Shown here: positions 1 to 5,258 of the stretch, one piece after another
Position numbering within the stretch: position 1 is the first letter of the stretch
How the letters are laid out: each line of letters opens with the position of its first letter
Assembly (NCBI GenBank): GCA_905480065.1
Contig: CAJQOV010000083.1
Location: forward strand, 1 to 5,258
DNA: 5,258 nt
Direction of reading: 5' to 3'
Source of the DNA: an uncultured Gammaproteobacteria bacterium
GTDB taxonomy: Bacteria; Pseudomonadota; Gammaproteobacteria; UBA9214
Notes under the pieces: model-generated
Told to the model about the DNA's origin: nothing
What the model saw: the letters and a program-made list of their open reading frames with translations, nothing else
Databases searched by the model: none
Translations under genes and position numbers: made by a program

Positions 1-6
1 CACTGG

Positions 7-26
7 ATCCCCGCCTGCGCGGGGAT
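7..26. repeat. GC-rich hairpin of a dispersed intergenic repeat
   Basis: The perfect 8-base arms ATCCCCGC (7-14) and GCGGGGAT (19-26) flank a CTGC loop. The motif, followed by GACG, resembles the very common proteobacterial intergenic repeat with a CCCGCCTGCGCGGG core (recognised from memory, not searched). It lies about 190 bp downstream of prsR. There is no T-run on the minus-strand side, so it is called a repeat and not a terminator. Confidence 0.7.
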
Positions 27-102
27 GACGTTGATTTGTGCGGCGATAGCGCTGATTTGCGTAGAGATAACGTTAATTTGCGCGGCGATGACGCTTACCG
101 GG
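25..102. repeat. Degenerate 21-bp tandem repeat, three full units plus a partial fourth
   Basis: The units start at 25, 46 and 67, each 21 bases, with a partial unit from 88. The shared pattern is AT-R-RCG-YT-RATTTG followed by a G-rich end. Units 1 and 3 agree at 18 of 21 positions, 2 and 3 at 15, and 1 and 2 at 14; nearly all differences are transitions. The array begins inside the right arm of the hairpin at 7-26, so it looks like the tail of that dispersed element. As 21 is divisible by 3, it creates a spurious open frame with a seven-residue period (MTLICAA-like), not credible as a gene. Confidence 0.75.
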
Positions 103-136
103 AATTGCCGCTGCTTGCCTGTTTCGGCATCAGAAC

Positions 137-153
137 GGCGCACGAAGTGCACC
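137..153. repeat. Imperfect inverted repeat downstream of prsR
   Basis: GGCGCAC (137-143) and GTGCACC (147-153) pair with one mismatch around a GAA spacer. The surrounding sequence, GGTGCACTTCGTGCGCC read on the minus strand, resembles another common intergenic repeat family with a TAGGGTGC...GCACC pattern (from memory). On the prsR transcript it forms a short stem, but GTTCTGATG follows with no U-run, so any role in termination is weak. Confidence 0.55.
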
Positions 154-159
154 CTACGA

Positions 160-177
160 ATTCCGTGGATTCCGTGG
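160..177. repeat. Perfect 9-bp tandem duplication
   Basis: ATTCCGTGG occurs twice back to back (160-168 and 169-177) in the non-coding stretch downstream of prsR. It is a direct observation; no function is evident. It fits the generally repeat-rich character of this end of the window. Confidence 0.7.
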
Positions 178-190
178 CATTTGTTCTTTT

Positions 191-209
191 CACGTCTCAC
201 GTCTCACGG
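191..209. repeat. 7-bp tandem repeat adjoining the prsR 3' end
   Basis: CACGTCT occurs twice in tandem (191-197, 198-204), followed by a partial third CACGG (205-209). It ends five bases before the prsR stop codon. Similar CACGTYT tandem tracts are familiar next to genes in beta- and gammaproteobacterial genomes (from memory). It could mark the edge of an inserted repeat cassette. Confidence 0.6.
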
Positions 210-213
210 CATG

Positions 214-1575
214 CTACTTCGGCTTGAGATTGAACTTGCGTAACAGGTCGTACATGGTGGGTCGGCTGATACCGAGCAGGTCGGCAGCCTGGGATATCTT
301 GCCACCTACGTGATTGAGTGCGCGTACGATAGCCTGGCGGTCACCGCGATCACGGATTTCACGCAGGTTGAATGTCGCCAGCTCATCCGCTGAACTGCCA
401 CTCAGTTCCAGGTCCTTTGCCGAGATCTGCTTGTGCTCAGCCATGATTACCGCGCGCTTGACGCGGTTTTCCAGCTCGCGCACATTGCCTGGCCAGCCAT
501 AACTCTCAATGGCTGCCATCGCATCCGGGCTGAAACGATGCCCCTTCTTGCCCTGCTGATTGCTGATGCGCTCCAGGAAAACCCGCGCCAGCAACAACGC
601 ATCACCTTCGCGCTCCCGCAGCGAGGGAATACTGATGGTTACCTCGCTGATCCGGTAATAAAGATCTTCGCGGAACTGGTCGGTGCGAATCAGTTCGTGC
701 AGGTCCTTGTGGGTTGCGCACAGCACGCGCACGTCCACCGGTATTTCCTTGCGACCACCCACGCGCTCGATCACCCGCTCCTGCAGGAAACGCAACAGCT
801 TGGCCTGCAATGATGGCGGCATATCCCCGATCTCGTCGAGAAACAGGGTGCCACCGGAGGCCGTCTCGATCTTGCCCGGCGTCTGCTTGGAGGCACCGGT
901 GAAGGCACCCTTCTCGTAGCCAAACAGTTCGCTTTCCAGCAGGGTTTCGGGGATTGCGGCGCAATTGATCGCCACGAACCGGTGTTCGTGTCGCGAACTC
1001 AGCGCGTGCAGCGAACGCGCCAGCAACTCCTTGCCGGTACCCGACTCGCCGAGCAGCAGTACCGTGGTGTCGGTCGGTGCGACTTTTTCCACCGTACGGC
1101 AGGCCGTCAACATGGAAGCGCTGCTGGTGATCACACCCTCCAGCGGAGAGTTCGGCTGTTTGGAACTGAGGCGGCGGTTCTCTTCTTCCAGCTCATACAC
1201 TCGATAGGCGCGGTTAACAATCAGCTCCAGCATGTCCGCATCGATCGGCTTGTAGAAAAAATCGTACGCACCCATGGCGACGGAACGCGTGGCGTGTTCA
1301 CGATCGTTATTGCCGGTTACCACGATAATCTTCGTGTGTGGTGCGCGCTGCAGGATCTCACCGAGTAGCGAAAATCCCACGCTGGTGCCGTCGGCATCCG
1401 GGGGAAGTCCGAGGTCGAGCGTAATCACCGGGGGTTCATGTTGCAGCAGGGCAGCCAATGCCGTGTCGCGATCACCGGCAACCACCACATCATAATTCTC
1501 GAAGCACCAGCGCAACTGCGTTTGCAGTCCCGGATCATCTTCGACGACAAGAAGTTTTCTTTCAGGCATATCCAT
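214..1575 (-). CDS. prsR: PEP-CTERM system sigma-54-dependent response regulator PrsR
   Basis: A complete 453-residue NtrC-class activator with all three domains. The receiver (about 7-125) has acidic pocket Glu12/Asp13/Asp14, phosphoacceptor Asp54 (ITLDLGLPPD), Thr87 and Lys109. The AAA+ domain (about 145-370) has Walker A GESGTGKE (176-183), the sigma-54-contacting loop GAFTGA (223-228), Walker B TLFLDEIGD with Asp247/Glu248, arginine-finger region FREDLYYR (301-308) and sensor II WPGNVREL (361-368). A Fis-type helix-turn-helix (KISQAADLLGISRPTMYDLLRK, about 426-447) closes the protein. Once phosphorylated by PrsK it should bind upstream sites and use ATP to open RNA polymerase-sigma54 promoters; PEP-CTERM protein genes are the expected targets from family knowledge. 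The ATG at 1575 is the first possible start because an in-frame TAA precedes it by two codons; Met3 at 1569 is the only close alternative. It ends with TAG and is the last gene of the run. Confidence 0.95.
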   Translation of the reverse strand: MDMPERKLLVVEDDPGLQTQLRWCFENYDVVVAGDRDTALAALLQHEPPVITLDLGLPPDADGTSVGFSLLGEILQRAPHTKIIVVTGNNDREHATRSVAMGAYDFFYKPIDADMLELIVNRAYRVYELEEENRRLSSKQPNSPLEGVITSSASMLTACRTVEKVAPTDTTVLLLGESGTGKELLARSLHALSSRHEHRFVAINCAAIPETLLESELFGYEKGAFTGASKQTPGKIETASGGTLFLDEIGDMPPSLQAKLLRFLQERVIERVGGRKEIPVDVRVLCATHKDLHELIRTDQFREDLYYRISEVTISIPSLREREGDALLLARVFLERISNQQGKKGHRFSPDAMAAIESYGWPGNVRELENRVKRAVIMAEHKQISAKDLELSGSSADELATFNLREIRDRGDRQAIVRALNHVGGKISQAADLLGISRPTMYDLLRKFNLKPK

Positions 1576-1596
1576 GTGCGCTTATATCGTCCCCTT
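1576..1596 (-). promoter_or_regulatory. Ribosome-binding region of prsR in the 43-bp prsK-prsR gap
   Basis: Read on the minus strand, AAGGGGA (1596-1590) is the only Shine-Dalgarno-like stretch and lies 14 bases before the ATG at 1575, longer than the usual 5-9. It would be further still from the alternative ATG at 1569, so 1575 is preferred. The in-frame TAA at 1584-1582 sets the upstream limit. The 43-bp gap shows no convincing promoter or terminator, which fits co-transcription with prsK. Confidence 0.5.
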
Positions 1597-1618
1597 GTCG
1601 GTATACTTTACACCACCT

Positions 1619-3679
1619 TCAGGCCGCTGCGCTAATGGGGATACGGATTCTGAATGTCGAACCCTCGCCGACCCGACTAATCACCTCGAGATTGCCGCCC
1701 ATCTTGTGAATATAATCACGCGCCTCATACACGCCGATACCCATACCGGCCTTGCCCTTGGTGCTGTCAAACGGGCGAAACAGGCGCTCCCTGATGAACT
1801 GTTCATCCATGCCGGTGCCGGTATCCTGCACCTCGATAATGGCCCGGTCTGCACGCCTGAACAGTCGCACAATCACCTGACCGTTATCCGGAGTGGCATC
1901 CTGGGCATTGCGGATCAGGTGGCCAATAATCGCCATACAGCGGTCACGGTTGGCAAGTACATGGATACCGGCCACCTGGCAGTCCAGGCTGGGTGCCGGT
2001 CTGCCGCCTGACATGGTTTGCACCACCTCTCCCAGCATGGCACAAACCTCGATCGGGGTTGTTTCCTGCACCTGCATGCTGTCGCTACGCAGGTGCTCCA
2101 GCAGGCGGTTCATTTTCTGCACCGAGTTATCCACTGTGGCAATGGCATCTTCCATGAAGCGCGGATTACCCTTGTGCTTTGCCGCGTTGGTCACCACCAG
2201 AGACAACTGCGCCACCAGGTTCTTCAGATCATGCATGACATAGGAACTGAGCCGGTTGCAGGCCTCGAACTGGCGCGCTTCGGCCAGCGCCTTTGATGCC
2301 TCCAGCTGGGCCAGGTGGACTGCAGCCTGGCGCCCGGCGGTTTTCACCAGGTCAGAGTCTTCCCAGTTGAAATAGGTCTGCACCGGGGAGCGTGCCAGCA
2401 CGATAAAGCCGAGCAGCTGATCGTGCACAATCAGCGGCACCACCAGCCAGGCACGCGGCATTTTTTCCAGCCAATCCGGCAGCACCAGGCCCTTATACAG
2501 TTCCGGATCACGCTCATACTCATCGATATCTATCAACCATTTCCGTGCCATCAGGAAGTCGATCAGCGGATGATCTGCCTCGACAACATCCTGCGCGGAT
2601 ATTTTCATTTGCCAGTTCGCGACGGGTTCGAAGCGATTCATGTTGCGCATCCACAACACACCACCGGGACTGTCGATGATCTCTGCAATCGAGTGGATGG
2701 CACGCTCGCGCAGGCGGTCATCCGGCTGCCCGGACGACAGCGTCTTTATGAAGCGCAGCCACTCGTCACGATAATCGTACTTGTAATGAAAGAAATGCTT
2801 GTTGATAAGGACACGCAGGCTGGCCCGCACGCGCCCCGAGAAAAACACCACCATCAGTATCAGGCCTGCGCCAAACAGGAAAATCACCTGTACGATGGTG
2901 CCCCATTCGCCACCGTAGTAGCGGATGTAGTAGCCACCCGCCCCCATGATCAGCAGATATAACCCGGCGGCCAGCAACGCCGTGGTATGAAACACCATGC
3001 GCCGGGATACAAAGATATCAAGTGACAGCCGCGGGTCACGCGCAATGGCAATGGCCAGCACCGGCACGACCAGTGCGTTGACGAAACCGCGCGCGTGCCA
3101 CACCCCGACGTTCAGATCCTGAAACATCAGGGCATTCGAGTACAGGTAGAAATCGAAGGCGAACAGTACCCCCAGGCCAATACAGAGATATTTGGCGGCA
3201 CGCCGTGATTCGATGTGCGCGTTGCGCATGATCTGTTCCACGAGCACCAGCCCGGCGACCGCAATTACCAGCAGGCCGGCATACAGGATGTTGATACCGA
3301 AAATGATCATGGCCTCCGGACCGGCCAGTAACCGGTAGAACACCATGCAAATCACAATAGCGGTATAGCCGGCGACAACAAGTGATGTATTGCGAAAACG
3401 CCGTTGCGCTATTTGCGTGTCGGTCACCGATGAGACGAGCACAAAGCCCAGAAACACTAGCCAGGAGAAACTGCGCAGGGGCTCGACAAGGTAGGCAAGG
3501 AATTCAGCCTGGTAGTAAATGGCAAGCGCGGTTATTGCCAGCCACAGGGTGCTGACGACCGACGCGTATTTCAGGGCATTCTTGTGGGAACGTCCTTGCT
3601 GGCCGGTCAACAGAACCAGGGAAAGGATCAGGAACAGCAACGCTCCTGATCCATAACTGATAACGCCAAAATTAATCAC
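1619..3679 (-). CDS. prsK: PEP-CTERM system sensor histidine kinase PrsK
   Basis: A 686-residue membrane kinase, full length for its family. Residues 1 to about 285 are hydrophobic, with roughly eight or nine membrane helices (near 5-25, 37-57, 66-86, 98-118, 123-147, 163-182, 198-213, 230-250, 260-280) and only short loops, so there is no large periplasmic sensor domain. Residues about 305-460 look like a GAF domain. The phosphoacceptor is His483 in VMHDLKNLVAQL. The ATPase domain shows the N box (HLIRNAQDAT, Asn591), G1 (DTGTGMD, Asp619), F box (FRPFDSTKG) and G2 (GMGIGVYEAR, 645-654), so it should be catalytically active. It would autophosphorylate and pass phosphate to PrsR, encoded 43 bp downstream. 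The start is GTG at 3679: an in-frame TAA lies only 9 bases upstream (3688-3686), excluding anything earlier. The HDLKN-type His box and the neighbouring prsR and prsT separate it from generic kinases. The signal sensed is unknown. Confidence 0.93.
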   Translation of the reverse strand: MINFGVISYGSGALLFLILSLVLLTGQQGRSHKNALKYASVVSTLWLAITALAIYYQAEFLAYLVEPLRSFSWLVFLGFVLVSSVTDTQIAQRRFRNTSLVVAGYTAIVICMVFYRLLAGPEAMIIFGINILYAGLLVIAVAGLVLVEQIMRNAHIESRRAAKYLCIGLGVLFAFDFYLYSNALMFQDLNVGVWHARGFVNALVVPVLAIAIARDPRLSLDIFVSRRMVFHTTALLAAGLYLLIMGAGGYYIRYYGGEWGTIVQVIFLFGAGLILMVVFFSGRVRASLRVLINKHFFHYKYDYRDEWLRFIKTLSSGQPDDRLRERAIHSIAEIIDSPGGVLWMRNMNRFEPVANWQMKISAQDVVEADHPLIDFLMARKWLIDIDEYERDPELYKGLVLPDWLEKMPRAWLVVPLIVHDQLLGFIVLARSPVQTYFNWEDSDLVKTAGRQAAVHLAQLEASKALAEARQFEACNRLSSYVMHDLKNLVAQLSLVVTNAAKHKGNPRFMEDAIATVDNSVQKMNRLLEHLRSDSMQVQETTPIEVCAMLGEVVQTMSGGRPAPSLDCQVAGIHVLANRDRCMAIIGHLIRNAQDATPDNGQVIVRLFRRADRAIIEVQDTGTGMDEQFIRERLFRPFDSTKGKAGMGIGVYEARDYIHKMGGNLEVISRVGEGSTFRIRIPISAAA

Positions 3680-3698
3680 GCAAGGTTACCCGCCCCTT
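3680..3698 (-). promoter_or_regulatory. Ribosome-binding region deciding the GTG start of prsK
   Basis: Read on the minus strand, the leader is AAGGGGCGGGTAACCTTGC directly before GTG. The in-frame TAA (3688-3686) rules out a start further upstream. Two weak purine tracts could pair with 16S rRNA: GGCGGG (3694-3689), 9 bases from the GTG, or AAGGGG (3698-3693), 13 bases away. Neither is a strong Shine-Dalgarno sequence. Together with the GTG codon this suggests modest initiation of the kinase. Confidence 0.5.
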
Positions 3699-3722
3699 CA
3701 TAGCACCGCCGTTCCTTACACA

Positions 3723-3755
3723 CCCTCTCCCTCCGGGAGAGGGCCGGGGAGAGGG
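3723..3755. repeat. Palindromic dispersed-type repeat in the prsT-prsK gap
   Basis: The perfect 9-base arms CCCTCTCCC (3723-3731) and GGGAGAGGG (3735-3743) flank a 3-base spacer. A further partial copy of the right arm, GGGGAGAGGG (3746-3755), follows. The segment can form a strong hairpin on either strand. From general familiarity, CCCTCTCCC/GGGAGAGGG elements of this form recur between genes in many beta- and gammaproteobacteria. No T-run follows on the minus strand, so a simple intrinsic terminator is unlikely. Transcript stabilisation or partial termination between prsT and prsK is possible. Confidence 0.75.
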
Positions 3756-3788
3756 AGTCAATAACTGGCTTGATCCAAACCCCTCATC

Positions 3789-3825
3789 CTGGTTCCGGGT
3801 GTAGCTGCTCGTGGCGCTAAACCAG
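3789..3825 (-). other. Weak bulged inverted repeat just after the prsT stop
   Basis: CTGGTT (3789-3794) pairs with AACCAG (3820-3825), and inside it TAGC (3802-3805) pairs with GCTA (3816-3819). This gives a bulged stem that starts 10 bases past the prsT stop codon. No U-tract follows on the transcript. The location suits an RNA 3' structure, but the pairing is short and interrupted and could be chance. Confidence 0.2.
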
Positions 3826-3834
3826 ACTGGAAGG

Positions 3835-5258
3835 CTACTTATCGCGTATTTCCTCGTACACCTTGCGTGCCTCGTCGACTCCGGGATAGGAAAATTTCTG
3901 ATCGACCGCCTCTGACAGTAGCTTGGCCGCAGCCCGCATGTCGCCCTGTTTGTAATACGCCATCCCCAGGTGATAGCGGAACACCGGCACCTTTGGCGCC
4001 TTCTCGACTACGCCGGACAGAACGTCAGCGGCCTTTGCATAATCACCGGACTGATAATAAATCCAGCCCAGCGTATCCTGCAGGGCAGGCTGCTCGCTAT
4101 CCGCCAGCCGCAATGCCAGCTCCAGCGCCCTGCTTTTACTTGGCGCGTCGCTCCTGTGCTCGGATAACAGCACGGCGAGGTTGTTTACCGCGAGGAGGTT
4201 GTCGGGTGATTTCTCCAGCATTTTTTCATACAGGGAAATCGCGTCCTCGTATTTTTTCTGGCTCTCATAAATACCGGCCAGGCCCGGCGGGAAACGGGCG
4301 TCATCCGGTGCGGCTTCCATGCCTCGCTTGTAGGTATCGGCAGCAGCTTCCGGATTGCCCTGGCCGAGATGCACCGTTGCCAGGTTCAGCAGTAACCCCG
4401 CATCACCGGGGACAGCCTGCAGGCCCTGTTCGAGTGCCTGGATTCCACCGGCTGCGTTGCCCTGCTTGATCCGGCTGATTGCCAGCTGCCGGTAGACTGT
4501 CGCACTTTTCCGATTTACATCGAGCTGACGGGTAAATTCCTGTTCGGCGCTGGCAAAATCCTGCTTGGCAAGGTACGCACTACCGAGCAGGAAATGCGCA
4601 GCACGATGATCCGGTTCTGCCGCCAGCATAGCCTGCAGTCGCTTGATTGCCCCATCGGTATTTCCACTGGCGATCTCGACATTAACCAGCTCGGTCAGCG
4701 CCAGCAGCGAACCCGGCTCCCGCTGCAGCGCATCTTCAAACGCGGCAATAGCCTCCGGGTATTTCTGCTGTGACTTGTAAAGCCGGCCCTTGCCAAAGGC
4801 ACCCAGGCCGGTTTCGGGGGAGGCCTGCTCGAGCTTGGTAAGCACAGCTTCAAGCTCTTCTGCATCTCCCTTATTGACAAGCAACTCCGCCTTTGCCTTT
4901 AAGGCCGAGGCATTGTTCGGCTCGATTTGAAGTGCCGCATTAACATGGTCCATTGCACTACCAAGATCACCACTATTCGCCTGGAACTGGGCTAGCCGAA
5001 TCTGTGCATCAACGTTCTGTGGCTGCGCATCAACGGCCCGAGAAAGATTTTCCAAGGCCAGTTCTTCCTCGCCGTTTCCTTGATGGGCAGCAGCCAAAAA
5101 TGTCAATGCGCCCACCGAATCAGGCTGGTCTTTCAGCACGGAGCGGAAGGTACCGATGGCCTCGGTATATTGCTTTTCCTGCAGTTGCAGGCGCCCCTTC
5201 AGCATCAATGCACTGCTGTCCTGTGGATTTTCAGCCAGGATTTCTTCCAGGAAGGTTT
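3835..5258 (-). CDS. prsT: PrsT-type TPR-repeat lipoprotein of the PEP-CTERM system, C-terminal part (5' end outside window)
   Basis: The reading frame is open to the right edge, so the true start is outside. The TTG at 5208 and the ATG just after it are internal codons: 16 further in-frame residues (starting TFLEEILAEN) precede them. About 473 residues are visible, ending EEIRDK before a TAG stop. They are almost entirely about 13 tandem tetratricopeptide repeats of roughly 34 residues, with typical G/A-Y/L-A and P-x-D/N positions, such as KYPEAIAAFEDALQREP and KYEDAISLYEKMLEKSPDN. A divergent repeat (around SEHRSDAPSKSRALELAL) is followed by the closing repeats LGWIYYQSGDYAKAADVL and YHLGMAYYKQGDMRAAAKLL. 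TPRs are protein-binding scaffolds. The family is known as a roughly 900-residue lipoprotein linked to exosortase loci, so about half is seen here. The predicted role, inferred mainly from the adjacent prsK-prsR, is a periplasmic or membrane scaffold for polysaccharide/PEP-CTERM export. The signal peptide and lipobox cannot be checked. A generic TPR protein is the alternative. Confidence 0.85.
   Translation of the reverse strand, partial: TFLEEILAENPQDSSALMLKGRLQLQEKQYTEAIGTFRSVLKDQPDSVGALTFLAAAHQGNGEEELALENLSRAVDAQPQNVDAQIRLAQFQANSGDLGSAMDHVNAALQIEPNNASALKAKAELLVNKGDAEELEAVLTKLEQASPETGLGAFGKGRLYKSQQKYPEAIAAFEDALQREPGSLLALTELVNVEIASGNTDGAIKRLQAMLAAEPDHRAAHFLLGSAYLAKQDFASAEQEFTRQLDVNRKSATVYRQLAISRIKQGNAAGGIQALEQGLQAVPGDAGLLLNLATVHLGQGNPEAAADTYKRGMEAAPDDARFPPGLAGIYESQKKYEDAISLYEKMLEKSPDNLLAVNNLAVLLSEHRSDAPSKSRALELALRLADSEQPALQDTLGWIYYQSGDYAKAADVLSGVVEKAPKVPVFRYHLGMAYYKQGDMRAAAKLLSEAVDQKFSYPGVDEARKVYEEIRDK

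Noticed and set aside
7..26. Hairpin as intrinsic terminator of the prsT-prsK-prsR transcript
   Set aside because: No T-run follows on the minus-strand side and it lies about 190 bp past the prsR stop; the sequence matches a dispersed repeat better.
175..192. TGGCAT...TTCTTTT resembling half of a sigma-54 promoter on the plus strand
   Set aside because: The -12 GC is missing and there is no plus-strand gene downstream; prsR is convergent.
25..243. 72-residue plus-strand open frame with a seven-residue period at its start
   Set aside because: The periodicity comes from the 21-bp non-coding tandem repeat, there is no ribosome-binding site, and it runs into the antisense of the prsR 3' end.
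2315..2962. 215-residue open frame on the plus strand opposite prsK
   Set aside because: It is fully antisense to a well-recognised kinase. The composition is rich in His/Gln/Pro with no recognisable domain, as expected from the reverse complement of a GC-rich gene.
3690..3705. Extended -10-like TGCTATGAA on the minus strand before prsK
   Set aside because: There is no -35 match at the right distance and it overlaps the purine tract used for ribosome binding, so the leader would be implausibly short.
3867..4469. 200-residue open frame on the plus strand opposite prsT
   Set aside because: It is Pro/Arg-rich, low in information, and antisense to clear TPR repeats; a shadow frame.
4874..4902. 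TTGACA with a weak -10 (CTTTAA) at 17 bp on the plus strand
   Set aside because: It lies inside prsT in antisense orientation, the -10 is poor, and no plus-strand gene follows.
5203..5208. TTG/ATG near 5208 as the start of the TPR gene
   Set aside because: The same frame stays open to the window edge with TPR-like sequence before it, so the gene is cut by the window.

Overview
The window holds three consecutive genes, all on the minus strand and covering almost the whole sequence. Together they are the regulatory and accessory part of a PEP-CTERM/exosortase (exopolysaccharide-associated protein sorting) locus. In transcription order they are: a TPR-repeat protein of the PrsT type, whose 5' end lies beyond the right edge (3835-5258); the membrane sensor histidine kinase PrsK (1619-3679); and its partner response regulator PrsR, a sigma-54-dependent activator (214-1575). 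The kinase and regulator are 43 bp apart and are almost certainly co-transcribed. A 155-bp gap carrying a strong palindromic repeat separates prsT from prsK.

The moderately GC-rich composition, the prsT/prsK/prsR gene set and the style of intergenic repeats suggest an environmental beta- or gammaproteobacterium. Such organisms encode EpsH/XrtA-type exosortase, extracellular polysaccharide and PEP-CTERM surface proteins. The exact genus cannot be read from this window. No exosortase, glycosyltransferase or PEP-CTERM substrate gene is visible, so those must lie outside it, most probably to the right (upstream of prsT) or at other loci.

Working model, combining family knowledge with inference: PrsK senses an unknown cue through a multi-helix membrane domain and a cytoplasmic GAF-like domain, then autophosphorylates on His483. 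It passes the phosphate to Asp54 of PrsR. The PrsR AAA+ domain then remodels RNA polymerase-sigma54 at -24/-12 promoters, which are expected in front of PEP-CTERM genes elsewhere. PrsT would act at the membrane or in the periplasm in assembly or export of the polysaccharide/PEP-CTERM matrix. No convincing -24/-12 promoter occurs in this window.

The left end (1-213), downstream of prsR, has no credible gene. It is a mosaic of short repeats: a GC-rich hairpin, a degenerate 21-bp tandem array, an imperfect inverted repeat, and 9-bp and 7-bp tandem duplications. I see no tRNA, rRNA, CRISPR array, transposase, attachment site or clear rho-independent terminator. The gene system itself belongs to described families. 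The points most worth a second look are the gene order, the membrane-only sensor architecture of PrsK, and the repeat-rich gaps.
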